In this document: positions 22,527 to 29,843 of the stretch, in pieces
How the letters are laid out: each line of letters starts with the position of its first letter
How positions within the stretch are numbered: the first letter of the stretch is position 1
Translations under genes and position numbers: made by a program
Notes under the pieces: generated by a model
Told to the model about the DNA's origin: nothing
Database searches by the model: none
The model's input: the letters and a program-made list of their open reading frames with translations, nothing else
Source: a virus
Strand: one strand, 5' to 3'
Length of the DNA: 30,374 nucleotides
Virus record (IMG/VR): IMGVR_UViG_3300021142_000126
Span: 1 to 30,374 of that record

Positions 22527-23138
22527 ATGGATATTTATAACACCAATTCAACACAAAATTATTACGTTTATGCATATATCAGAAACAAGGATTCTGAAAC
22601 AGCTAAAAAGGGAACTCCATATTATATAGGTAAAGGTAAAAACAAAAGAGCGTGGAATAAACATACATTTCCTATACCAAAAAATAATTATCAGATAGTT
22701 ATATTGGAAACTAATTTAACTGAAATTGGATCTATTGCCTTGGAAAGAAGAATGATTTCTTGGTGGGGCAGAAAGGATCTTGGAACTGGAATTCTTATTA
22801 ATTTGACGGATGGCGGTGAAGGTTCTTCTGGAAGAGTATTTAAACATTCTGAAGAATCTAAACGGAAGACTTCTAATTCTATGAAAGGAAAGAATATGAA
22901 AGAGTCTACTAAAAAATTAGTAAGTAAAATTCATTCTGGTAAAATATTATCTACCGAGACGAAAAATAAAATAAGTTCGGCAAATAAAGGAAGAAAATTA
23001 TCTGATGAAACCAGACAAAAGATGAAAAATAAAAAATTGTCTGATGAAACCAAGAAAAAGATTTCTGAATCTCTGAAGGGAAAATCAAGGTCTGATGAAA
23101 CTAAGAAAAAAATCAGCGATTCAAAAAAGAATCGCTGA
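22527..23138 (+). CDS. GIY-YIG homing endonuclease with NUMOD3 repeats
   Basis: 203 residues. The frame is open back to 22326, but the ATG at 22527 has AGGAG nine bases upstream, is preceded by a late promoter, and the domain begins just after it; the earlier part is antisense to the GT9-like gene. Catalytic domain: [25 protein letters not shown] (Tyr32/33, Arg41) and [12 protein letters not shown] (Glu73), then [12 protein letters not shown]. Residues about 106-203 contain a series of NUMOD3-type DNA-binding repeats ([58 protein letters not shown]). It is on the plus strand within a minus-strand operon, typical of an independently acquired T4-type Seg enzyme. Its last codons form a hairpin serving the opposite gene. 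Confidence 0.88.
   Translation: MDIYNTNSTQNYYVYAYIRNKDSETAKKGTPYYIGKGKNKRAWNKHTFPIPKNNYQIVILETNLTEIGSIALERRMISWWGRKDLGTGILINLTDGGEGSSGRVFKHSEESKRKTSNSMKGKNMKESTKKLVSKIHSGKILSTETKNKISSANKGRKLSDETRQKMKNKKLSDETKKKISESLKGKSRSDETKKKISDSKKNR
22532..22539 (-). promoter_or_regulatory. T4-type late promoter for the sugar operon
   Basis: Exact TATAAATA on the minus strand, inside codons 2-5 of the plus-strand endonuclease and 90 bases before the GTG start of the GT9-like gene. The long leader is unusual, but it is the only exact box for this operon. Confidence 0.5.
23106..23138 (-). terminator. Intrinsic terminator of the sulfotransferase transcript
   Basis: A perfect 10-base-pair stem (23129-23138 with 23113-23122) with a six-base loop, followed on the minus strand by seven U (23112-23106). 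It begins 12 bases after the sulfotransferase stop. The same bases encode the last codons and stop of the plus-strand endonuclease. In the plus direction there is no U-run after the stem. Confidence 0.82.
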
Positions 23139-23149
23139 ATTCATAATCC

Positions 23150-23923
23150 TTAACGCCATACCTCCATTCCGCGAACTTGATTCCAGATATCTGGAGGAAT
23201 GACTGTATCTCTTTGGATAAACGATACTTTCTTTCTGGTAGTATGTAGACCAGGAAGTTGTACATCTTCATCAAATTCGTCGTATGATGCTCCCACAGAA
23301 TCGAAATCATGATCGAAATAGGGTTCTCCAATAAAGTTATACAGAGTCTTCATCATAAATTCTGGATTCTTGGCTAACTTATCATACTCGATAATCATAA
23401 TAGATGATTTATGTTCTGATGTGATTGCTTGTTTTACTGCATTATACGCAAATCCAAGAGTTCTTCCTGGGTTCATTAACGTTTCGCAACGAGTATAAAC
23501 GTTAACGTTTTCATCAACAGAAAACATTGATGTAAACGAATACGGATTCTTTCTATAAAGAGTTTCAAAAGAATCCAATACCCAACCAATATCACGAACA
23601 CAAAGAATTAATTTTGCGTCAGGATAAAGATCCTTTACGGTTGGAAGTAATAATCCCCAACCTCTATTGGTATTAAACGCAACTTCTTTCGATGGATCAT
23701 CATAATAATTTTCAAATAGCCCATTAATTAATTTCTTGCGTTTTTCTGGAGGACATTCAAACCGATAACCTCCCTGTGAAGAAGATTCTTGAATGATTGC
23801 TCTAGTGAATCTTGCTAAAGGTCCAGAAATGGATGCTTCGAATCTTGGATTCTGTTTTAGAATTGTGGAAAGAAGGGTGGTCCCACTTCTAGGAAGACCA
23901 CCGATAAAGTGATATTTTTTCAT
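23150..23923 (-). CDS. PAPS-dependent sulfotransferase
   Basis: 257 residues of the sulfotransferase family, which moves sulfate from PAPS to a sugar, lipid or tyrosine. The 5'-phosphosulfate loop GLPRSGTTLLSTIL is at 9-22 and the 3'-phosphate block CVRDIGWVLDSF at 108-119 with Arg110 and Ser118; both are intact. A later segment, IEYDKLAKNPEFMMKTLYNF and IGEPYFDHDF, is also typical of the family's C-terminal part. The ATG at 23923 has TTAGGAG. No exact late box lies in the 47-base gap upstream, so it is probably read from the fibre genes. Its placement between sugar genes and fibre genes suggests a sulfated glycan on the virion or host surface, but the acceptor cannot be told from sequence. 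Confidence 0.87.
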   Translation of the reverse strand: MKKYHFIGGLPRSGTTLLSTILKQNPRFEASISGPLARFTRAIIQESSSQGGYRFECPPEKRKKLINGLFENYYDDPSKEVAFNTNRGWGLLLPTVKDLYPDAKLILCVRDIGWVLDSFETLYRKNPYSFTSMFSVDENVNVYTRCETLMNPGRTLGFAYNAVKQAITSEHKSSIMIIEYDKLAKNPEFMMKTLYNFIGEPYFDHDFDSVGASYDEFDEDVQLPGLHTTRKKVSFIQRDTVIPPDIWNQVRGMEVWR

Positions 23924-23970
23924 TGCAAACTCCTAATAATGTAAACATAACAATAATATATAGTAATGCT

Positions 23971-25167
23971 TTATGGAAGGTCTGGCGAGGATATCGCGCC
24001 TTTTGAAGAAACCTGTTTCCAGTTAGTTAACGATCCTACTTGAATCGGTGAAGAATAATGTATACCGTAAGTATTATTCCCTAATTGCCCATATGTATTA
24101 AAACCCCATGTCCATAAAGTACCATCAGTTTTGATTGCTGAAACGTTAAAGTACCCACAAGCGACTTGTTTCCAATTATTTAACGTTCCTATTTGGATTG
24201 GAGAAGAATAATTTATTCCTGACGTTCCGTTACCTAAAATACCATAATTTCCGCCACCAAATCCCCATAAAGTTCCGTCGGTTTTAATTGCAAACGTTGT
24301 CCACACATCACAAGCAACTTGTTTCCAATTAGTTAATGAACCAACTTGTATTGGGGAGGAATATGCTGACGTAGATCCATTACCCAATTGGCCATATCCA
24401 TCGCTTCCCCACGTCCATAAAGTGCCGTCAGTTTTAACCGCTGCTGTATAAGATATTGATGAATTCGTTCCGCAAGCAACTTGTTTCCAATTAGTTAATG
24501 CTCCTATTTGGATTGGTGATGAATACCGTACAGTGGTTCCGTTACCTAATTGACCATATCCATCGCTTCCCCACGTCCATAAAGTACCATCGGTTTTGAT
24601 TGCTGCTGTGTGTTTATACCCGCAAGCAACTTGTTTCCAATTAGTTAATGATCCTACTTGTATCGGAGAAGAATATTTGTTAGTTGTTCCATTACCCAAC
24701 TGACCGGCATTGTTATAACCACATACCCATAAAGTACCATCGGTTTTAATTGCCGCAGTACTTTGTGATCCACAAGCAACTTGTTTCCAATTAGTTAATG
24801 TTCCTATTTGTATAGGTGACGAATACTGCGTTGTTGTTGCGTTACCTAATTGTCCATTACCGTTATACCCGCACGCCCATAAAGTACCGTCAGTTTTAAC
24901 TGATGTTAAAAAGGACATATTAGGATTAACATTACTAATAAACACTTGTTTCCAATTGGTTAATGCGCCCACTTGGATTGGAGAAGAATAATATACTGTT
25001 GTCCCATTACCCAATTGGCCAAAATTATTAAATCCCCAAGTAAACAATCCAGCATTCAAAAACAGTTCCTTACGAACAAACATATCTGCAATATCAACGA
25101 CAGTAGATGAATATGTTCCATCTGAATTTAATATTGGAAACTTATAACCTGCTGGAAACTGCGCCAT
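23971..25167 (-). CDS. Seven-bladed RCC1-type propeller fibre protein
   Basis: 398 residues. A short N-terminal cap (1-40, [18 protein letters not shown] then [18 protein letters not shown]) is followed by seven RCC1-type blades of about 50 residues, each reading roughly LWTWGYNxxGQLGNG, then [19 protein letters not shown] and AIKTDGT. Seven blades is the closed RCC1/BLIP-II-type propeller number. Blades differ mainly in the loop after QLGNG and in the 5-10 residues after the ACG motif. No enzyme motif, membrane segment or signal peptide is seen. The ATG overlaps the stop of the upstream cupin-like gene by one base. A receptor-contacting tail fibre or tip role is inferred from the position beside an S74 fibre gene. 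Confidence 0.8.
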   Translation of the reverse strand: MAQFPAGYKFPILNSDGTYSSTVVDIADMFVRKELFLNAGLFTWGFNNFGQLGNGTTVYYSSPIQVGALTNWKQVFISNVNPNMSFLTSVKTDGTLWACGYNGNGQLGNATTTQYSSPIQIGTLTNWKQVACGSQSTAAIKTDGTLWVCGYNNAGQLGNGTTNKYSSPIQVGSLTNWKQVACGYKHTAAIKTDGTLWTWGSDGYGQLGNGTTVRYSSPIQIGALTNWKQVACGTNSSISYTAAVKTDGTLWTWGSDGYGQLGNGSTSAYSSPIQVGSLTNWKQVACDVWTTFAIKTDGTLWGFGGGNYGILGNGTSGINYSSPIQIGTLNNWKQVACGYFNVSAIKTDGTLWTWGFNTYGQLGNNTYGIHYSSPIQVGSLTNWKQVSSKGAISSPDLP

Positions 25168-25673
25168 TACTCTTCCTTAATTTCTTGATTTAATAGAAAT
25201 ACTTGAATTAATTTGTTTTCTTCCAATGAATGCCAAAACCAAGGTCTAATGAAAACAAAGTTGTTTTTCTTAATATTTATAGAATTAACCGTAGTCCATT
25301 TAGATTTATCAAAGGAGTTATTCAATACAAAATCTTCTATATTTTGTACGTTAAAGAATGTCTTTATTCCTTCTTGTTCATGAATATGTAAAGTAGTATC
25401 TTCTAATGCAACAATACATTTCCATAATGCATGTTGATAAAAACTTTCAAATAGAATACCAGAGTTTGGTTTTCTGAATACTCCTGTATTTGGTTGAATT
25501 TCTACAGGTTCAAGTACAATAGATTTGAACATATTAGTTAATGGTTCTGGAATATAGGTGAAGTCTTTGATTTCTTCTCCATATAAATTCTGTTCAAATT
25601 CCATTGTTGAAATGATATTGTGTAACGAATCAATATCAGAATAAAAAGAGTCGCAAATAATAATGTTTTTCAT
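25167..25673 (-). CDS. Cupin-like (double-stranded beta helix) protein
   Basis: 168 residues, tentatively a cupin-fold protein. Residues 83-101 ([19 protein letters not shown]) contain an H-x-H-x3-G-like first cupin motif with His96 and His98; residues 144-153 ([10 protein letters not shown]) resemble the second cupin motif P-x3-H-x3-N with His148. Phage and bacterial cupins include sugar isomerases and oxygenases, but no specific member is recognised, and an Fe/2-oxoglutarate oxygenase is an alternative. It lies between two propeller genes, four bases after one and sharing one base with the next, so it is cotranscribed. Ribosome-binding is poor, suggesting coupling. Confidence 0.5.
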   Translation of the reverse strand: MKNIIICDSFYSDIDSLHNIISTMEFEQNLYGEEIKDFTYIPEPLTNMFKSIVLEPVEIQPNTGVFRKPNSGILFESFYQHALWKCIVALEDTTLHIHEQEGIKTFFNVQNIEDFVLNNSFDKSKWTTVNSINIKKNNFVFIRPWFWHSLEENKLIQVFLLNQEIKEE

Positions 25674-25677
25674 ATTT

Positions 25678-27984
25678 TTAAATGTATCCGTCTGCTATTG
25701 TAATCGTACAATGATTTACACCAGCAACTTGTTTCCAATTGGTTAATGCTCCTACTTGTATTGGAGAGGAATAATTTATACTTGTTAAATTGCCTAATGT
25801 ACCATAATTATTATACCCCCATGCCCATAGAGTACCATCGGTTTTAATTGCAGCTGTATGATAATATCCGCCAGTAACTTGTTTCCAATTGGTTAATGCT
25901 CCTACTTGGATTGGAGAGGAATATGATATATTTACTGTTCCATTACCTAATTGGCCAGTACTATTTAGTCCCCATGTCCATAAAGTGCCATCTGTTTTAA
26001 TTGCAGTTAAGTGTCCAAATCCACAAGCAACTTGTTTCCAATTAGTTAATGCACCTACTTGGATTGGCGAGGAATAACCAATGCCAGATGTTCCATTACC
26101 TAATTGTCCATAAATATTATATCCACATGTCCATAATGTACCATCAGTTTTAATTGCTGCAATATTTTCTCCTCCGGAAGAAACTTGTTTCCAATTAGTT
26201 AATGATCCTACTTGAATCGGTGAAGAATAGTACATTCCTTGTGAATTATTACCAAAAATACCAAAAATACCCCATCCCCATCCCCATAAAGTACCATCTG
26301 TTTTAATTGCTAGAGTATACCAAGATCCCGCAGAAACTTGTTTCCAATTAGTTAATGCACCAACTTGAATTGGTGAAGAATAGTACATTGCTTGTGAATT
26401 ATTACCTAATTGTCCAGAAGTTTTTGATACTGAATAAGCGAAATTATTTCCCCATGTCCATAAAGTACCATCTGTTTTAATTGCTGCTGCATGAGAGAAT
26501 CCAGCAGAAACTTGTTTCCAATTAGTTAATGCACCAACTTGAATTGGTGAAGAATAATATACAGTTGATCCGTTACCCAATTGACCATATTTATTATATC
26601 CGCACATCCATAATTGACCAAGATTATTAATTGCTGCCAATGTTGATCCAGAATAACAAGAAGAAACTTGTTTCCAATTAGTTAATGCACCAACTTGAAT
26701 TGGGGATGATACTGGCGATATACTTCCAATACCTAATTCACCATAAGAATCATGTCCCCAAGAGAATAATCCGGGACTTGTTCTATTGCCTATCTGACTT
26801 GCAATATTAGGATAAACATCAAGTAAATATGATTTACTGGTATATCTCTGACCCAAATCTTGGTTGTAATTGTAGGTTTGGATTGCTAATATATAATAGG
26901 AAGATCCTGTAGCAACTTGATTCCAAGTAGTTAATGATCCTACTTGAATTGGTGAAGAATAATATACTCCTGTCCCATTACCTAATAATCCAGAACCATT
27001 ATATCCCCATGTCCATAAAGTGCCATCAGTTTTAATAGCTGCTGTGTGAAGTGTTCCACATTGAACCTGTTTCCAGGTGGTTAATGTTCCTACTTGGATT
27101 GGTGAATAATAATTAATTCCGTTTGTTCCATTGCCCAATTGGCCATTAACATTAAATCCCCATGTCCATAAAGTGCCATCTGTTTTAATAGCTGCTGTGT
27201 GAGATGATCCTCCAGCAACTTGTTTCCAATTGGTTAATGATCCTATTTGAATCGGTGAGGAATAACTGGTGTTCGTTCCATTACCTAATTGCCCTTGGCT
27301 ATTATATCCCCATGTCCACAAAGTACCATCAGTCTTAATTGCTGCTGTGTGAGATGATCCTCCAGCAACTTGGTTCCAATTAGTCAATGATCCTACTTGG
27401 ATAGGTGAGGAATAACTTACTGTTGTTCCATTACCTAATTGACCACCATTACTTCCCCATGTCCATAAAGTACCATCTGTTTTAATAGCTGCTGTAAAAT
27501 ATGTTCCAAAAGCAACTTGGTTCCAATTAGTCAATGATCCTACTTGGATAGGTGAGGAATAACTTACTGTTGTTCCATTACCTAATTGACCATAATTATT
27601 ATAACCACATGTCCACAGAGTACCATCTGTTTTAATAGCCGATATAGAATCACCAGCACATGCCACTTTACTCCAATTGGTTAATGATCCAACTTGGATT
27701 GGTGAGGAATAATTTGCTGTTGTTCCATTACCTAATTGTCCAGAAAGATTACCTCCCCATGTCCACAGAGTACCATCTGTTTTAATAGCTGATGCTTGAA
27801 AATATCCACAAGAAACCTGGGTCCAATTGGTTAATGATCCAATTTGTATGGGTGAAGAATAATATACTACTGTTCCATTACCTAATTGACCATAATTGTT
27901 TTGCCCACATGTCCATAAAGTATTGGTCTGATATGCGGTATTGAAACCAGTATATGGTTGATATGGTCCAAAATTACTAGGCAT
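25678..27984 (-). CDS. Tandem double RCC1 propeller protein (7+7 blades)
   Basis: 768 residues. Seven blades (about 20-365) are followed by a non-repeat linker (about 370-420: YNQDLGQRYTSKSYLLDVYP, then SQIGNRTSPGLFSWG), then seven more blades to the end. The linker resembles the N-terminal caps of the two neighbouring propeller genes (IDLDDEYITDQWLVDQFVG and [18 protein letters not shown]), so the gene looks like a fusion of two formerly separate propeller genes. The second half carries longer loops in some blades (NNSQAMYY, NNSQGMYY). The start has AGAGGAA. The role is probably in fibre assembly or receptor contact, by context. Confidence 0.8.
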   Translation of the reverse strand: MPSNFGPYQPYTGFNTAYQTNTLWTCGQNNYGQLGNGTVVYYSSPIQIGSLTNWTQVSCGYFQASAIKTDGTLWTWGGNLSGQLGNGTTANYSSPIQVGSLTNWSKVACAGDSISAIKTDGTLWTCGYNNYGQLGNGTTVSYSSPIQVGSLTNWNQVAFGTYFTAAIKTDGTLWTWGSNGGQLGNGTTVSYSSPIQVGSLTNWNQVAGGSSHTAAIKTDGTLWTWGYNSQGQLGNGTNTSYSSPIQIGSLTNWKQVAGGSSHTAAIKTDGTLWTWGFNVNGQLGNGTNGINYYSPIQVGTLTTWKQVQCGTLHTAAIKTDGTLWTWGYNGSGLLGNGTGVYYSSPIQVGSLTTWNQVATGSSYYILAIQTYNYNQDLGQRYTSKSYLLDVYPNIASQIGNRTSPGLFSWGHDSYGELGIGSISPVSSPIQVGALTNWKQVSSCYSGSTLAAINNLGQLWMCGYNKYGQLGNGSTVYYSSPIQVGALTNWKQVSAGFSHAAAIKTDGTLWTWGNNFAYSVSKTSGQLGNNSQAMYYSSPIQVGALTNWKQVSAGSWYTLAIKTDGTLWGWGWGIFGIFGNNSQGMYYSSPIQVGSLTNWKQVSSGGENIAAIKTDGTLWTCGYNIYGQLGNGTSGIGYSSPIQVGALTNWKQVACGFGHLTAIKTDGTLWTWGLNSTGQLGNGTVNISYSSPIQVGALTNWKQVTGGYYHTAAIKTDGTLWAWGYNNYGTLGNLTSINYSSPIQVGALTNWKQVAGVNHCTITIADGYI

Positions 27985-27986
27985 TA

Positions 27987-28652
27987 TTATTCCTCTTTAA
28001 CTGGAAACATACTATTATAAATGTTCTTTAATTCTTCAACAGTAGATGCATTATTTACTTGATCATCAATATTCTGTTCCCACGCAAATTGGGATTGTAC
28101 ATATGCAACACCAGCACCAACACAAATACCTAAATCAGATTTAGTTAAATTCAACCAACATTCAGGGAATTTCCATCCAATAACATCAGAATCTCCCATA
28201 GTAGAATATGCTTGAACAAAGATTGCACGACCATCTCTTGATGTATCTATTGTTACTGTTGTGCCTTGAACTATTGTAATTGTTCCTGCAATTTCTTTCG
28301 TATATCTAAGTGATGCAGCAACAGTTTTTATGGTATTTTGTATATCAATGATATTTCTATCAGTTTTTTGATATGTTGCAGTTGCTTCGTTATTATCGTA
28401 GGTATAGAATGGACCAATAGGTTGTTCAAAATTAGGATCAATATCAGGAGAAACTATATTGGTAAGCGGAAAGATTTCATAACCTCCACCAACATCAATA
28501 TATCCAGTATCAATTGGAGCAACTTGATATTTAAAAGAGATTTCTTCATTCTCATATAAATCATCAAATTCTGACTGAATATAACGTTGTTTCCAATCAA
28601 ATGGACCTAGAATTACTTGTTCTTGATTTAATACTAAAAGATATTGTGCCAT
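27987..28652 (-). CDS. DUF4376-like tail-fibre-associated protein
   Basis: 221 residues. The C-terminal half, with ITIVQGTTVTIDTSRDGRAI, FVQAYSTMGDSD, GWKFPECWLNLTKSDLGICV and VAYVQSQFAWEQNIDDQVN, followed by a short helix (TVEELKNIYNSM), matches the pattern of a domain of unknown function (DUF4376) frequent in phage tail-fibre regions, often with assembly chaperones. The N-terminal half (YLLVLNQEQVILGPFDWKQR, GGGYEIFPLTNIVSPDIDP) looks like a beta domain similar to those of fibre proteins. The ATG at 28652 has AAGGAC. It lies between propeller genes and ends two bases before the next start. It might be a fibre assembly factor or a structural piece. Confidence 0.6.
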   Translation of the reverse strand: MAQYLLVLNQEQVILGPFDWKQRYIQSEFDDLYENEEISFKYQVAPIDTGYIDVGGGYEIFPLTNIVSPDIDPNFEQPIGPFYTYDNNEATATYQKTDRNIIDIQNTIKTVAASLRYTKEIAGTITIVQGTTVTIDTSRDGRAIFVQAYSTMGDSDVIGWKFPECWLNLTKSDLGICVGAGVAYVQSQFAWEQNIDDQVNNASTVEELKNIYNSMFPVKEE

Positions 28653-28661
28653 GATTTGTCC

Positions 28662-29843
28662 TTATGTTATATCTGCGAATTTGATTCCGAGTGTGTTATA
28701 TTGTCCACACGCAACTTGTTTCCAATTAGTTAATGATCCTACTTGTATCGGAGAAGAATATTTGTTAGTTGTTCCATTACCCAGTTGTCCTTTACCATTA
28801 TAACCACAACTCCATATTGTACCATCAGTTTTAGTCGCCAGAAAGAAATTTATGCCACAAGAAACTTGTTTCCAATTAGTTAATGTTCCTATTTGAATCG
28901 GTGATGATACGCTACCAATAGTACCTTGACCCAACTGACCAAGGTTGCCGGTCCCCCATGTCCATAAAGTACCATCAGTTTTAATTGCGGCGGAATGTAC
29001 CATTCCACTTGAAATTTGTTTCCAGTTAGTTAGTGATCCAATTTGAATTGGTGAAGAATAACCTCCTGGCCATGATATCGATGCGCTGTTGCCTAAGGTT
29101 CCTCCTGCGTCATATCCACATGCCCATAGAGTTCCATCTGTTTTAATACCAAACCAATGATAATATCCACTGTAAACTTGTTTCCAATTTGTTAATGATC
29201 CTACTTGGATAGGCGATGAATATTTGATATTTGTTCCGTTTCCTAGGCACCCAGTAGTATTATACCCACATGTCCATAAAGTACCGTCGGTTTTAATTGC
29301 TGCTGTGAATGAATTTCCGCATGATATTTGTTTCCAATTAGTTAATGATCCTACTTGGATTGGAGAGGAATAATATACTGTTGTTCCATTACCCAATTGT
29401 CCATTGTTATTATATCCCCACGTCCATAAAGTACCATCTGTTTTAATTGCTGCCGTATGCTGTCCACCAGAAACTTGACTCCAATTTGTTAATGATCCTA
29501 CTTGGATTGGAGAAGAATAATATACTGTTGTTCCATTACCTAGTTGACCATACCTATTATAACCACATGTCCATAATGTGCCATCAGTTTTAATTGCTGC
29601 TGAATGGGTAAATCCACAAGCAACTTGTTTCCAATTCGTTAATGATCCAATTTGGATTGGTGATGAATAATTAGTCGTGTTTCCATTACCTAAGAATCCA
29701 AACCCGTTATATCCGCAAGCAAATAAATTATTACCAACAAACTGATCAACTAACCATTGATCTGTGATATACTCATCATCCAGATCAATACTTCCAAATA
29801 TAGGATCATCTTTCCAATAGTTACTTGGATTACCAGTAGCCAT
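28662..29843 (-). CDS. Seven-bladed RCC1-type propeller fibre protein
   Basis: 393 residues: an N-terminal cap (1-37, PSNYWKDDPIFGSIDLDDE then YITDQWLVDQFVGNN) and seven RCC1-type blades. Framework as in the other two propeller genes; loop variants include TTNYSS, TTVYYSS, NIKYSS, a longer WPGGYSS and IGSVSS. The last blade closes with GQYNTLGIKFADIT. The ATG overlaps the stop of the S74 fibre gene by one base (TAATG), so it is translated directly behind it. Its cap may anchor it to a fibre or baseplate. Confidence 0.8.
   Translation of the reverse strand: MATGNPSNYWKDDPIFGSIDLDDEYITDQWLVDQFVGNNLFACGYNGFGFLGNGNTTNYSSPIQIGSLTNWKQVACGFTHSAAIKTDGTLWTCGYNRYGQLGNGTTVYYSSPIQVGSLTNWSQVSGGQHTAAIKTDGTLWTWGYNNNGQLGNGTTVYYSSPIQVGSLTNWKQISCGNSFTAAIKTDGTLWTCGYNTTGCLGNGTNIKYSSPIQVGSLTNWKQVYSGYYHWFGIKTDGTLWACGYDAGGTLGNSASISWPGGYSSPIQIGSLTNWKQISSGMVHSAAIKTDGTLWTWGTGNLGQLGQGTIGSVSSPIQIGTLTNWKQVSCGINFFLATKTDGTIWSCGYNGKGQLGNGTTNKYSSPIQVGSLTNWKQVACGQYNTLGIKFADIT

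Larger units (their letters stand above)
24011..29660 (-). repeat. Array of about 28 RCC1 repeat units across three genes
   Basis: Near-identical DNA units of about 150-165 bases recur 7, 14 and 7 times in the three propeller genes. Plus-strand landmarks such as ACTTGTTTCCAATTAGTTAA and CCCCATGTCCATAAAGTACC appear in nearly every unit. In the first gene the starts of the first landmark are at about 24011, 24164, 24317, 24479, 24629, 24779 and 24944. Variation is concentrated in two short windows per unit, while the framework is nearly constant, a layout open to unequal recombination. Confidence 0.85.

Noticed and set aside
23924-23970. Late promoter for the sulfotransferase
   Set aside because: Only a CTATATATTA-type sequence is present; no exact or one-mismatch box in a good context.
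23971-29843. Regular repeats as a CRISPR array or other noncoding repeat
   Set aside because: The 150-165 base units are in-frame coding repeats with RCC1 blade pattern; there are no short palindromic repeats with unique spacers and no cas genes.
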